Positions 44,814 through 54,589 of a stretch of 64,000 nt of DNA are shown one piece after another. The position numbers were made by a program, and so were the translations under genes. The notes below the pieces were generated by a model. It was not told the origin of the DNA, ran no database searches, and saw nothing but the letters and a program-made list of their open reading frames with translations. Position 1 is the stretch's first letter. The number at the start of each line of letters is the position of its first letter. This DNA is from Citrobacter sp. Its GTDB lineage: Bacteria; Pseudomonadota; Gammaproteobacteria; Enterobacterales; Enterobacteriaceae. The DNA is taken from the NCBI GenBank assembly GCA_019415335.1, contig DXKH01000070.1, positions 50,576 through 114,575 of the forward strand, read 5' to 3'.

Positions 44814-46051
44814 TTCAATTTCACCATTATTATTTTATATAAGGCCATCATATTAATTAATGAATAAGCGCTACTTGCCATGGCTAAACCGTAAACCCCA
44901 GAAAAATAGAAAGCAATGAATTTCACCGGTATAAAAAGTGTAAAAGTCAAAATTGACAGTAAAGATGGTGTTTTCGTATCGCCTCTTGAATAGAAAGAGG
45001 AAGAGATTAATGTTGAGACAAAATCACCAATAAGCGTACCGAACAATGTTATACCCAGCAACCAAATAACATGAGGATCAAATTTAGTAAGGGAGAAATA
45101 GTCACATACCAGTGTTAATATAAATCCACCAACACTGCAAAAAGAGATAAAAAGTGCGAAAGCTATGATTAATAAGAGTAACACACGCCTGGCTAACCAC
45201 CGTCTAAATATCGAGTCACCATTACCGATAACTTGATTCATGGCTGTTATCTGAGGGATAACAATAACTTTCGTTAATATCAAGTTTCCCATAGATAACA
45301 ATTGCTGGACTAACACGAAGAGAGACATTGTACCTGAAGTTGTATGAGATAATATATGCCTGTCAATTACTGGTCCTGATTTATAGTATATAGAGCCTAG
45401 CATCAGGTATTTAATCCCATGAATTGTTTTCATGATATCCAGCTCATTCTTATTGACCTTTATTGGTTTTCCAACGAATAAAGACTGGACTAAGAATGAG
45501 AGCAATATCTTAGCAGCATAAAGATAAGATACTGAGAGGACTCCGTATGTTGGAATTGTAACAAATACAAATGGAATAATAACAATAGAACAAGCTGCAG
45601 GAATAGCTTCAGCACATATGAAGCGAGATTGAGAGTTAAAATAAGCTGTATATATAGCCGATACTATAGTAAATGGCATTACCAGGAATTGAATAATTAT
45701 AATCTGATATGTCAGATGGAGCGTTTTAGAATCAAAGCCTGAAAAAACCGCCCCCAACCACCAATGACAACTTGCCACGAACGGGAGTAGAAAAGCTGTT
45801 GTTCCCAGGAAAAAAACATAGCTTTGCCCCCACATTTTTTTTTTCACGTCCTTACTCGTGACAAATTGTGGTACAAGATAGTTATTAAGGGATCCTATTA
45901 ATACAGCCAGTGCGACAGAAGGAATTGTCATTCCGGCAAATAGCGCATCCGTAGCGCTAGATGGCCCAACTTTAATTAAAGTAACAAGCTGTATTGCGAC
46001 AATAAAAAGTAAGTTAGAAATTGAAAAAAATAGCAGATAAATAGATCGCAT
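44810..46051 (-). CDS. wzx: O-antigen flippase Wzx (MurJ-like)
   Basis: Inner-membrane exporter that flips the undecaprenyl-linked O unit to the periplasm. It has 413 residues and about twelve hydrophobic segments. ATDALFAGMTIPSVALAVLI and the following NNYLVPQF recall the MurJ/MviN branch of the MOP superfamily more than typical Wzx proteins. No other flippase gene lies in the block, so the role follows from context. A+T-rich; overlaps the next transferase by 4 bp. Confidence 0.85.
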   Translation of the reverse strand: MRSIYLLFFSISNLLFIVAIQLVTLIKVGPSSATDALFAGMTIPSVALAVLIGSLNNYLVPQFVTSKDVKKKMWGQSYVFFLGTTAFLLPFVASCHWWLGAVFSGFDSKTLHLTYQIIIIQFLVMPFTIVSAIYTAYFNSQSRFICAEAIPAACSIVIIPFVFVTIPTYGVLSVSYLYAAKILLSFLVQSLFVGKPIKVNKNELDIMKTIHGIKYLMLGSIYYKSGPVIDRHILSHTTSGTMSLFVLVQQLLSMGNLILTKVIVIPQITAMNQVIGNGDSIFRRWLARRVLLLLIIAFALFISFCSVGGFILTLVCDYFSLTKFDPHVIWLLGITLFGTLIGDFVSTLISSSFYSRGDTKTPSLLSILTFTLFIPVKFIAFYFSGVYGLAMASSAYSLINMMALYKIIMVKLK

Positions 46052-46062
46052 AAAACGGCCTT

Positions 46063-46803
46063 TTATTTTTTGATGATTTTATACAACCGCATTTTTATTG
46101 CTATATAGATTTTTTCCAAAATGGTCAATCTGCTTTTATGAGCATATAATCTAAAAATTCCATCGTCACTTCTGATCGTATTCTCTCCCAAGCTATGACA
46201 TGTCATGCCATGCTTATTCAGTGCTATTGAAAAATAGAATTGATCGCGCTTAATATTATTGAGGTATAGATTAAACCAAGTTTGAAATAACTCATTAATT
46301 AGTGGGATTCCTGTTTTGCGAACTAGCACGCCGCATTCGAATCCAACTCGTGTTTTAAGATCATCGCGCAAATATTTTTTTGCATCCAACATTTCACGAT
46401 ATTTAATTCGAGAAAAAACAAAACAGTTTGTGATCTCTTCTTCAATTGTCGTATTTTTAAAATGAGGGTAAGCATATAAGTAATGATTATCCTGAACAAC
46501 ATTAGCCATCAAACTATTCAAGTCATTATTTATTGCAATATTGCTATCCAGGTATATTGTGTAATCATATTCATCAAAAATAGATGGCACGCCCATTTTA
46601 TAGAATCTATTTTCTATCGCAGGCGAATCAAACTGTTTTGAAATTATGATTAATTTCCAGGGTGCTGGAAGTGAAAGCTGACGATCAGAAATGAAATAGT
46701 AGTCATAAACGAATTCGGAATCATTCTCTTGGTATCTAAAAATATCATCAGTCAAGTCGTCGTAATCACCAATGAGTACCTTATAAACAGCAATTCTTTT
46801 CAT
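46063..46803 (-). CDS. DUF616-like glycosyltransferase
   Basis: Protein of 246 residues. The N-terminal VYKVLIGDYDDL, the central YTIYLDSNIAINNDL and a QFYFSIALNKHG stretch fit the DUF616 (TOD1/MUCI70-type) hexosyltransferase-like family often found in capsule and O-antigen loci; the LDSNI segment probably stands for the metal-binding DxD-like site. There is no membrane segment, so it probably works on the cytoplasmic face on a lipid-linked sugar. Neighbours are wzx (12 bp) and the UDP-sugar epimerase. Confidence 0.72.
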   Translation of the reverse strand: MKRIAVYKVLIGDYDDLTDDIFRYQENDSEFVYDYYFISDRQLSLPAPWKLIIISKQFDSPAIENRFYKMGVPSIFDEYDYTIYLDSNIAINNDLNSLMANVVQDNHYLYAYPHFKNTTIEEEITNCFVFSRIKYREMLDAKKYLRDDLKTRVGFECGVLVRKTGIPLINELFQTWFNLYLNNIKRDQFYFSIALNKHGMTCHSLGENTIRSDDGIFRLYAHKSRLTILEKIYIAIKMRLYKIIKK

Positions 46804-46904
46804 TTCAAATTACAGCCATATTCTTTCGAGAGTAATAGCATGATAACCTGACAGATTAGATCTGCCTGGTTATCAAATAAGGAAATCACACCATTTTCGC
46901 AATA

Positions 46905-47936
46905 TTAGTGTTGTTTATCCATAAACTGAATATACCATGGCATCGTTTTTTCCAAACCTGACTTAATATCATAGTGTGGTTCGTAACCGAGCATTTTTTT
47001 AGCCTTAGATATATCAGCTAACGAATGCCTTACATCGCCAGTCCTGAAGTCTCGGTGAATGATATTTCCAGTATATTTTCTGCCATTGATTTCCAGAAAT
47101 GATGAAATATATGTAACTAATTCATTTAATGAAGTTTGACTACCAAAAGCAACATTATAGACTTCATCTTTGCAGTCATCATTAGCTGTAGCGGCCAAAA
47201 TATTCATCTGTATGGTATTCTCAATAAATGAGAAATCGCGACTGGTTAGCCCATCGCCATTTATAAAGATATCTTCATTTGCTAACATGCTCGATACCCA
47301 TTTAGGGATCACTGCCGCATATGCACCATTAGGATCTTGCCGCTTACCAAACACGTTAAAGTAACGTAATCCTATACACTTCAGGCCATAAGTCTTAGCA
47401 AAGATGTTTGCATATAGCTCATTTACATATTTTGTTATTGCATATGGCGATAATGGCTTTCCAATAGTATCTTCAACTTTAGGCAGTGCCTGGTGATCAC
47501 CATAGGTAGAACTTGAAGCAGCATAGGTAAAACTTTTCACCCCATTATCTCGTGCTGCTACCAACATATTCAAGAAGCCATTGATATTGACGTCATTGGT
47601 TGTTATCGGATCATTAATTGAACGGGGAACAGAGCCTAATGCAGCCTGATGCAGGACATAATCAATATTTTTAGTTGCATCCAGACAAGTTTTAAGATCT
47701 CTGATATCACCTTCAATAAAGGTGAATTTTTCCCATGACTCTTGAGTAACTGATTTTCTTACTTCATCAAGATTATATTGATGTCCCGTAGCAAAATTAT
47801 CCAAGCCAATTACAGTTTGGTTTAACTTTAACAATACTTCAAGTAAATTTGAGCCAATGAAGCCCGCGACTCCCGTCACTAGCCACTTCTTCGGTTGCTC
47901 CAGTAATTGTTTACTGATTAAATCATATTTATTCAT
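46905..47936 (-). CDS. UDP-N-acetylhexosaminuronate (or UDP-HexNAc) 4-epimerase, TviC/WbpP-like
   Basis: Extended SDR of 343 residues with the Rossmann motif [16 protein letters not shown], the [10 protein letters not shown] serine region and the catalytic [14 protein letters not shown] (YxxxK). Stretches such as [12 protein letters not shown] and [20 protein letters not shown] are near-identical to Salmonella Typhi TviC and Pseudomonas WbpP. It likely interconverts UDP-GlcNAcA/UDP-GalNAcA or the GlcNAc forms. The upstream TTG at 47948 was rejected in favour of the ATG at 47936, though no strong ribosome site is seen for either. Paired with the dehydrogenase upstream. Confidence 0.88.
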   Translation of the reverse strand: MNKYDLISKQLLEQPKKWLVTGVAGFIGSNLLEVLLKLNQTVIGLDNFATGHQYNLDEVRKSVTQESWEKFTFIEGDIRDLKTCLDATKNIDYVLHQAALGSVPRSINDPITTNDVNINGFLNMLVAARDNGVKSFTYAASSSTYGDHQALPKVEDTIGKPLSPYAITKYVNELYANIFAKTYGLKCIGLRYFNVFGKRQDPNGAYAAVIPKWVSSMLANEDIFINGDGLTSRDFSFIENTIQMNILAATANDDCKDEVYNVAFGSQTSLNELVTYISSFLEINGRKYTGNIIHRDFRTGDVRHSLADISKAKKMLGYEPHYDIKSGLEKTMPWYIQFMDKQH

Positions 47937-47965
47937 TGTTCTACCCAAGTGCGCTATTTAGAGGC

Positions 47966-49240
47966 TTAGAGACGGATATTAATTTTATCTCTGGCAAGAA
48001 TATATTTGAGATCATAAATGACACAATTCTCGGCCTTCATCTTATCAAGATCATCATTTGACAATTGCTTAAATTCATCATGTGCAACTGCGAAAATAAT
48101 CCCTTCATACTTACCAGCTGGTCTCTCAGATAAAATATTTAAGCCGTATTCATGATAAGCTTCGTCTTTGCTAACCCAAGGGTCATAAACATCGACATTG
48201 ATATTATAGTCTTCAAGCTCAGTGACAATATCAATAATCTTTGTATTCCTGATATCAGGGCAATTTTCTTTAAAAGATAATCCCATTACCAATACATTTG
48301 CATTATTTATAAGAATCCCTTCTTTTATCATCTCTTTGACAAACTGGGAGGATACATACTGCGCCATGCTGTCATTTATACGACGTCCAGCTAAAATAAC
48401 TTCAGGATGGTAACCTATTTCTTGAGCTTTGTGTGTCAAATAATATGGATCAACACCAATGCAGTGACCGCCCACCAGGCCTGGACGAAATGGCAGAAAG
48501 TTCCACTTTGTTCCTGCAGCTTTTAATACATCCTCAGTATCAATATTTAATTTATTGAATATAATAGCCAATTCATTAATTAGAGCAATATTTAAATCTC
48601 TCTGAGTGTTTTCGATAACTTTAGCCGCTTCAGCCACTTTAATCGATGACGCTTTATGTGTTCCAGCAACTATGATTGAAGAATAGAGCGCATCAACAAA
48701 TTCAGCTATTTCTGGATTCGAACCAGAAGTCACCTTCTTAATCGATGTGACCCGGTGTTCTTTATCCCCAGGATTAATACGCTCTGGGCTATAACCAACA
48801 TAAAAGTCCTTGTTAAAAACTAATCCAGATCCCCGTTCCAGCTCAGGGACACATTCTTCTTCAGTTGCACCTGGATAAACTGTAGACTCATATATTACGA
48901 CATCATTACTCTTCAATATTGTGCTCAATAGTTTTGATGCACTTATCAGTGGGCTAAGGTCTGGTCTTTTATACTTATCAATTGGAGTAGGAACTGTTAC
49001 AATATATACATTACATGCAACTAACTCGTTCACATCATATGAATATCTAAGATGGATAGCGCTTCTTAATTCTTCTGGTGAACACTCGAGTGTGTTGTCG
49101 ATGTCTTTCTGGAGATCATGAATTCTGTCTTTTTTAATGTCGAATCCAATTGTTTCGAATTTCTTTCCAAATTCAACAGCCAAAGGCAATCCGACATATC
49201 CTAAACCGATGATACCTATTTTGACGTTATTAATATTCAT
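47966..49240 (-). CDS. UDP-N-acetyl-hexosamine 6-dehydrogenase, TviB/WbpO-like
   Basis: NAD-dependent four-electron oxidation of UDP-GlcNAc or UDP-GalNAc at C6 to the uronic acid. It has 424 residues, with [16 protein letters not shown] at the N-terminus and the catalytic cysteine in [14 protein letters not shown]. Conserved stretches ([31 protein letters not shown]) match Salmonella Typhi TviB, which makes the Vi precursor. It is followed 29 bp later by the epimerase, so the O unit is predicted to hold GalNAcA or GlcNAcA. Which sugar cannot be told from sequence alone. Confidence 0.9.
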   Translation of the reverse strand: MNINNVKIGIIGLGYVGLPLAVEFGKKFETIGFDIKKDRIHDLQKDIDNTLECSPEELRSAIHLRYSYDVNELVACNVYIVTVPTPIDKYKRPDLSPLISASKLLSTILKSNDVVIYESTVYPGATEEECVPELERGSGLVFNKDFYVGYSPERINPGDKEHRVTSIKKVTSGSNPEIAEFVDALYSSIIVAGTHKASSIKVAEAAKVIENTQRDLNIALINELAIIFNKLNIDTEDVLKAAGTKWNFLPFRPGLVGGHCIGVDPYYLTHKAQEIGYHPEVILAGRRINDSMAQYVSSQFVKEMIKEGILINNANVLVMGLSFKENCPDIRNTKIIDIVTELEDYNINVDVYDPWVSKDEAYHEYGLNILSERPAGKYEGIIFAVAHDEFKQLSNDDLDKMKAENCVIYDLKYILARDKINIRL

Positions 49241-49355
49241 TTAATATTCTCACTATAAAACATAGAACAATAATTCTTGATGCAGACAGTTGACTTAATT
49301 TCCGTCAACGCTGAAATATAAGTCGCAACAGAAAATATGAAAGACAGAAATCACA

Positions 49356-50369
49356 TTACAAAAACTTATAGTCTGATATAATTCCAGCCACATTATACGT
49401 TATATATAGTTGAAGTACTGAAAACACCATCAGTAAAGCAATATAGATAATTCTCTGCGTCGCTTTGATATTTTTAATAAATCCGGAAATCAATATAACC
49501 TGATAAACCAAGAAGAATTCACTTATCCTGAAGCTCAGGACCGGAAAGTTAATAAATAAATAGAATGAAAGGATTGAAATTCCGTATAGCTTATAGCAGA
49601 CATTTGTTAATGCCTCATCGCCTGGGGTACGATATAAGGAGAATGCAACGAATACCAATACATTTACTATAGAAAGCAAACTAAATGGGTTGACCTCAAA
49701 ATTATCGGTATCAGTTAAATACACCATGTAGTTTGCAGGTGCATGCAATATTGATAAGAGCGAAAATAATATTTGCCGTAAATCTATCATAGCCAAGGCC
49801 ATTGATAGTAAAACAAGTGTCAGCCACAACAATTTTTTGGGTGCATTTTTACCGACAAGAAATACGACAAAAAACATTATCGCGCTGAAATGAAAGAAGA
49901 AGCCAATAATGATATAGAGAATACAAGCTTTTATATTATTTCTGATATACTCATTTAAAGCTAAAAGACAGAACGCGACTGCGACACTAGCTCTAACCTG
50001 CGTAAGATCCAATAGTAAAAAGAGCTTAGAGAAATATACAACCAGAAAAACAGTTATTGGTATCCCTAATCTATTAAGTGCTTTTTTCTTAATATACAAG
50101 GATAAGAATGCGAAAACGATAAAACTGACCGAAATGGGTAACCCGAGCTGCGCTGTTATCCTGAATATTAATTTAGAAAATGTTTCAGGGAATAGTACTG
50201 GGGAAGTTAAATAATATCCATTGACATAGTTGTAATAGTCTTGACTTACTCCCGGAGCGATAAATCCAGCCGTAATAAAGAGAAAAAAGATAACTAAATT
50301 ATCACCTAATTTATTTCTGGCAAACATTGCCGAGAAAGAAATACCTGCCAATATAAGCCAATATACCAT
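49356..50369 (-). CDS. wzy: O-antigen polymerase Wzy (EpsG-like)
   Basis: Integral membrane protein of 337 residues with about ten hydrophobic segments and few charged residues. The N-terminal VSQDYYNYVNGYY and the SKLFLLLDLTQVRASVAVAF helix (RxSxAxxF type) fit the EpsG family of polysaccharide polymerases. It is the only polymerase candidate in the block. Wzy joins O units in the periplasm, with WzzB fixing chain length. Low G+C; 115 bp from the TviB-like gene. Confidence 0.83.
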   Translation of the reverse strand: MVYWLILAGISFSAMFARNKLGDNLVIFFLFITAGFIAPGVSQDYYNYVNGYYLTSPVLFPETFSKLIFRITAQLGLPISVSFIVFAFLSLYIKKKALNRLGIPITVFLVVYFSKLFLLLDLTQVRASVAVAFCLLALNEYIRNNIKACILYIIIGFFFHFSAIMFFVVFLVGKNAPKKLLWLTLVLLSMALAMIDLRQILFSLLSILHAPANYMVYLTDTDNFEVNPFSLLSIVNVLVFVAFSLYRTPGDEALTNVCYKLYGISILSFYLFINFPVLSFRISEFFLVYQVILISGFIKNIKATQRIIYIALLMVFSVLQLYITYNVAGIISDYKFL

Positions 50370-50384
50370 AGAATGACCATAAAT

Positions 50385-51125
50385 TTAGTACTTAGAGATT
50401 AGACAATATCTAAAGACACTTTTCAGGTGCCAAAGAAAATGTTTTGAAAACAGCCGTCTATTGTTATGTGCTGCATGATGAATAGCTTTTATATTATTAA
50501 TATAAAATACTTTTTCTTGTGTTATTTTTGAAATGCGCTTACAAATATCCAGATCTTCACAATACATAAAATAGCGCTCATCAAAGCCACCAACTTTCTC
50601 ATAGGTGATGGCTTTAATCGCCAAAAATGACCCCGATGCCCAATCAACATATTGGTCGGATGTAATCTTCGACTTGTCAATTATTGTACTGTTTTTCCCA
50701 AACAGATAGGATTCAATAAAATTGAAAAAAGTCGGAAATTTTCTTATATTGCAGTCATAGACACTGTTTGGTTTTACTAAATTTATTGTTGAGATACTAG
50801 CATCATTACTTCGCACAATATTTATAACTTCAGCCATAGACTCTGGCTCGATTAAAACATCTGGATTTAGGACAACAAAATAATCACCAGGCTTCATTTC
50901 CAATTTATTAATGGCATATTTAAAGTTCTGATTATTATTTTCACCAAACCCTTTTTTAGTGTTGTTTTTTATATAATGTATATTATTGTTACGACAATAC
51001 ACCTCTAGAATTGATTCGCCGACATTATCCGTTAATATCACTTCGTGTTCAGCACTTAGACGACTTAGACATTTGAGATTAATTATCAACTCAGCATGTC
51101 CATGAGAAACGATTGAAATAAACAT
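50385..51125 (-). CDS. Family 2 glycosyltransferase (WbbL-like)
   Basis: Cytoplasmic-face GT-A transferase of about 246 residues. The GFGENNNQNF motif, VVLNPDV (standing for the DxD site) and GGFDERYFMYCEDLDICKR match the WbbL-type rhamnosyltransferase group of GT2. Two adjacent ATGs exist (51128 and 51125); the second has the better spacing from AGGGGAG. With the dTDP-rhamnose genes nearby it is a candidate rhamnosyltransferase, but acceptor and linkage are unknown. It overlaps the upstream transferase end. Confidence 0.83.
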   Translation of the reverse strand: MFISIVSHGHAELIINLKCLSRLSAEHEVILTDNVGESILEVYCRNNNIHYIKNNTKKGFGENNNQNFKYAINKLEMKPGDYFVVLNPDVLIEPESMAEVINIVRSNDASISTINLVKPNSVYDCNIRKFPTFFNFIESYLFGKNSTIIDKSKITSDQYVDWASGSFLAIKAITYEKVGGFDERYFMYCEDLDICKRISKITQEKVFYINNIKAIHHAAHNNRRLFSKHFLWHLKSVFRYCLISKY

Positions 51126-52093
51126 CATTTCTCCCCTTTGGTTGTCATAACTAAATAATAGAGGCCTAACGTTTTAATAAAAGATGATTTTTTCAAATTA
51201 CATGACATCAGTAGGTATATTTTTTTAATTGGATTTGTTCTTTGTAAAAAACATGCGTTCCAGGCATCTATCTTTTTATGAGTACTCCTGTTCAATACGT
51301 CATGAAAATTTAATTTAAAGGAGTTCATTTGTTTTATTGTTTTGAACAAATTTATTTTAGCTTTATTTATATTTTTTTCAAAATCCCACAAGATATTCAG
51401 CAGGCCATTTTTTTTAGCGCCGACCTGATTTCTCTGATGCTGCCTGTACTTAATATACGTATCAGGTAAAAACTCAACATCACCGATCGCCTTAGCGACC
51501 AGGAGCAACCACCAGTCGTGCATTACACAATTTTCCGGCAATGGCAAAGCGTGGCTAATTAACTTCCTATTAAATAACATTGTGCATCCAGGTGCCACAT
51601 TTTGTATTAATAGATTATCAATGTTTTTAAACCAATCGCATGGAATTGACTGATATTGAAGAAATGAATTAGACAATGTATTTAGAGTTGAGTCCACTAC
51701 CTTCAGATCACTAAAGATAAGAAATGGCTTTTCTCTGTCTAACTGTGATACCTTTGATAAATAAACAGTCAGTTTGTTATGTTCCCAGTAATCATCCTGA
51801 TCAGAGAGCATTACCATTTCAGCCGTTGAACTTAAAATACCACGTTCGAAATTCTTGACCGGACCATAATTTTCATCTCGGTCATTCGTTAATATTGTAA
51901 GTTTTTCTGAAGGGATCAACTCTTTAACTATATTTAATGTACGATCTTTTGAATTATCATCACAAATAATAACTTGATTAATAACGTCATTAAATCCATC
52001 CATGTCTAATATGGAACGAATCTGCTCCGAGATATATTCTTCTCCATTATACGTCGCAAGCACTATATCGACAGATATTTTATTAGATTGCAT
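51125..52093 (-). CDS. Family 2 glycosyltransferase (RfbG-like)
   Basis: Transferase of 322 residues of GT2: DIVLATYNGEEYISEQIRSI at the N-terminus, ICDDNSKDRT, and the DxD-type LSDQDDYWEHNKL near residue 100; HDWWLLLVA is in the second half. The pattern fits rhamnosyl- or hexosyltransferases of O-antigen loci. It is the first O-unit gene after rfbC, with a 135-bp A+T-rich gap upstream that marks the edge of the variable block. Confidence 0.83.
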   Translation of the reverse strand: MQSNKISVDIVLATYNGEEYISEQIRSILDMDGFNDVINQVIICDDNSKDRTLNIVKELIPSEKLTILTNDRDENYGPVKNFERGILSSTAEMVMLSDQDDYWEHNKLTVYLSKVSQLDREKPFLIFSDLKVVDSTLNTLSNSFLQYQSIPCDWFKNIDNLLIQNVAPGCTMLFNRKLISHALPLPENCVMHDWWLLLVAKAIGDVEFLPDTYIKYRQHQRNQVGAKKNGLLNILWDFEKNINKAKINLFKTIKQMNSFKLNFHDVLNRSTHKKIDAWNACFLQRTNPIKKIYLLMSCNLKKSSFIKTLGLYYLVMTTKGEK

Positions 52094-52228
52094 AAAATGA
52101 TATCAACACCCATGTTTCCAGTTCAAAAAATTATCGTTTATTTAATGAATCAATTGCCTGACGTCAGAATATAGTATTTGGTAGCATTGATAGAAAGTAC
52201 ATATGTCCTCCCTATATAGCTAGCACCA

Positions 52229-52756
52229 TCATAATTGCGGATGTTTCTTATCTTTTTCAGAGAGCTGTATATTCTCAGTTATTGGCCATTTGATACCAAT
52301 AGTACTATCATTCCACATAATCCCACGATCGCTTTCCGGATGGTAGTAATTAGTCGTTTTATATACAAACTCCGCCGCATCACTTAACACCAGAAACCCA
52401 TGCGCAAATCCTTCAGGGATCCAGAGTTGACGTTTATTTTCAGCCGACAGATTTACCCCAACCCATTTACCGAAAGTTGCCGACTCTTTACGGATATCGA
52501 CCGCCACATCAAAAACTTCACCCGCTACACAACGAACAAGTTTACCCTGAGCGTGTGGCTCCAGTTGATAATGCAGACCACGTAATACACCTTTACAAGA
52601 TTTTGAGTGATTGTCCTGAACAAATTCAACTTTTCGGCCAACTGCTTCTTCAAAAATTTTCTGGCTAAAACTCTCGAAGAAAAAACCGCGATCATCACCA
52701 AAAACTTTAGGCTCAAAAATAAGTACATCAGGGATTTCTGTTTTTATAATATTCAT
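52229..52756 (-). CDS. rfbC: dTDP-4-dehydrorhamnose 3,5-epimerase RfbC (RmlC)
   Basis: Third step of dTDP-L-rhamnose synthesis; cupin fold with 175 residues. Active-site region FVQDNHSKSCKGVLRGLHYQ (catalytic His in LRGLHYQ) and the later IPEGFAHGFLVLSD are intact. It starts 3 bp after the rfbA stop, with AAGG upstream. The usual family length is about 180-185. Confidence 0.96.
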   Translation of the reverse strand: MNIIKTEIPDVLIFEPKVFGDDRGFFFESFSQKIFEEAVGRKVEFVQDNHSKSCKGVLRGLHYQLEPHAQGKLVRCVAGEVFDVAVDIRKESATFGKWVGVNLSAENKRQLWIPEGFAHGFLVLSDAAEFVYKTTNYYHPESDRGIMWNDSTIGIKWPITENIQLSEKDKKHPQL

Positions 52757-52759
52757 TAC

Positions 52760-53638
52760 TCAATAACCTTTAATCATTTTCTTCAAATACTGGCCGTATG
52801 CATTTTTACTTAAAGGTTCAGCCAATTTTTTTACCTGTTCTGCATCAATAAACCCTTTGCGGTAGGCAATTTCCTCCGGGCAAGAGACCTTCAACCCCTG
52901 TCGCTCTTCAATCGTAGCAATAAAGTTACTGGCCTCAATCAAACTTTGATGCGTCCCCGTATCCAACCAGGCATACCCGCGCCCCATCATGGCGACAGAC
53001 AGTCGCCCTTGTTCCATATAGATACGGTTAATATCCGTGATTTCCAGTTCACCGCGCGCCGAAGGCTTGAGATTCTTTGCCATATCAACGACGCTATTGT
53101 CGTAAAAATAAAGCCCCGTCACGGCATAGTTACTTTTGGGTTCCAGGGGTTTCTCTTCCAGGCTAACCGCGGTTCCATTCTTATCAAACTCGACTACACC
53201 GTAGCGTTCGGGATCGTTCACATGGTATGCGAATACCGTAGCCCCATTTTCTTTATTAACGGCAGTATCCATCAGTTTTGGTAAATCATGCCCATAAAAG
53301 ATATTATCGCCGAGCACTAATGCACAATCATCATTCCCGATGAATTCTTCACCAATAATAAAGGCCTGGGCTAACCCATCCGGACTTGGCTGAACTTTAT
53401 ATTGAAGGTTAAGCCCCCACTGGCTTCCGTCGCCGAGTAACTGCTCAAAGCGCGGAGTATCCTGCGGGGTGCTGATAATAAGAATATCCCGAATTCCCGC
53501 CAGCATCAGTGTCGACAGCGGGTAATAAATCATCGGCTTATCATAAATGGGCAGTAACTGTTTACTCACTGCCATCGTCACAGGGTACAAACGAGTGCCG
53601 GAACCGCCGGCAAGAATAATCCCTTTACGCGTTTTCAT
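52760..53638 (-). CDS. rfbA: Glucose-1-phosphate thymidylyltransferase RfbA (RmlA)
   Basis: First step of dTDP-L-rhamnose synthesis: dTTP and glucose 1-phosphate to dTDP-glucose. It has 292 residues, with the nucleotide-binding [13 protein letters not shown] and the DNIFYGHDL metal site. An in-frame codon at 53659 would add 7 residues; the ATG at 53638 gives the family start [12 protein letters not shown]. It is feedback-regulated by dTDP-rhamnose in the family. Confidence 0.96.
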   Translation of the reverse strand: MKTRKGIILAGGSGTRLYPVTMAVSKQLLPIYDKPMIYYPLSTLMLAGIRDILIISTPQDTPRFEQLLGDGSQWGLNLQYKVQPSPDGLAQAFIIGEEFIGNDDCALVLGDNIFYGHDLPKLMDTAVNKENGATVFAYHVNDPERYGVVEFDKNGTAVSLEEKPLEPKSNYAVTGLYFYDNSVVDMAKNLKPSARGELEITDINRIYMEQGRLSVAMMGRGYAWLDTGTHQSLIEASNFIATIEERQGLKVSCPEEIAYRKGFIDAEQVKKLAEPLSKNAYGQYLKKMIKGY

Positions 53639-53689
53639 ATCATTATCTCTTAAATACAAAATGCCCTGTTGCGGGCATTAAAACCAGAA

Positions 53690-54589
53690 TCAGATAGCTG
53701 TAGTTGTAAACAACTCATTTAACATACGTTTGACGCCATTTTCCCACAGCGGCAAGACAAGACCAAAATTACGCTGAAATTTTTCAGTATTTAAGCGTGA
53801 GTTGCCTGGACGGCGCGCGGGTGTAGGGTAAGCGCTGGTAGGAACAGCCTTAAGATCGGTCAGCGCTAGATCAATACCTGCATTGCGAGCTTCAGCAAAA
53901 ACCAGAGAGGCGTAGTCATACCAGGTCGTCGTGCCGCCAGCGACTAAGTGATAGAGGCCAGCGACATCAGGTTTGTTCAACGCGACACGAATAGCATGTG
54001 CCGTACAATCAGCAAGCAACTCAGCCCCCGTCGGCGCACCATACTGATCGTTGATAACGGACATCTCAGTACGATCTTTTGCCAGACGCAGCATGGTCTT
54101 CGCAAAATTATTCCCTTTACCAGCATAAACCCAGCTGGTCCTGAATATCAGATGCTTTGGACAATGTTGCTGCAGAGCCTTTTCACCAGCAAGTTTAGTC
54201 TCGCCATAGACATTCAATGGTGATGTTTCATCCGTTTCTTTCCAGGCCGTCGTCCCTGTCCCGGGGAAAACGTAATCTGTCGAATAATGAACGACCCATG
54301 CCCCTACTTCAGCGGCTGCTTTAGCAATAGCTTCAACGCTGATTGCATTGAGCAATTGAGCAAATTCAATTTCAGATTCAGCTTTGTCCACCGCCGTATG
54401 GGCTGCTGCGTTTACGATAACGTCCGGGCGAATGCGACGGACAGTTTCAGCAACACCCTGAGGATTGCTGAAATCTCCACAGTAATCCGTTGAATGGACA
54501 TCCAGCGCAATCACATTACCAAGCGGAGCAAGCGAGCGTTGTAATTCCCAACCTACCTGCCCTGTTTTGCCAAACAGAAGAATGTTCAT
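53690..54589 (-). CDS. rfbD: dTDP-4-dehydrorhamnose reductase RfbD (RmlD)
   Basis: Last step of dTDP-L-rhamnose synthesis, NAD(P)H-dependent. It has 299 residues, begins [20 protein letters not shown] (GxxGxxG) and carries the YSTDYVFPG and YGETKLAGEKAL (YxxxK) motifs. The start overlaps the rfbB stop by one base, and 51 bp separate it from rfbA. Confidence 0.96.
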   Translation of the reverse strand: MNILLFGKTGQVGWELQRSLAPLGNVIALDVHSTDYCGDFSNPQGVAETVRRIRPDVIVNAAAHTAVDKAESEIEFAQLLNAISVEAIAKAAAEVGAWVVHYSTDYVFPGTGTTAWKETDETSPLNVYGETKLAGEKALQQHCPKHLIFRTSWVYAGKGNNFAKTMLRLAKDRTEMSVINDQYGAPTGAELLADCTAHAIRVALNKPDVAGLYHLVAGGTTTWYDYASLVFAEARNAGIDLALTDLKAVPTSAYPTPARRPGNSRLNTEKFQRNFGLVLPLWENGVKRMLNELFTTTAI

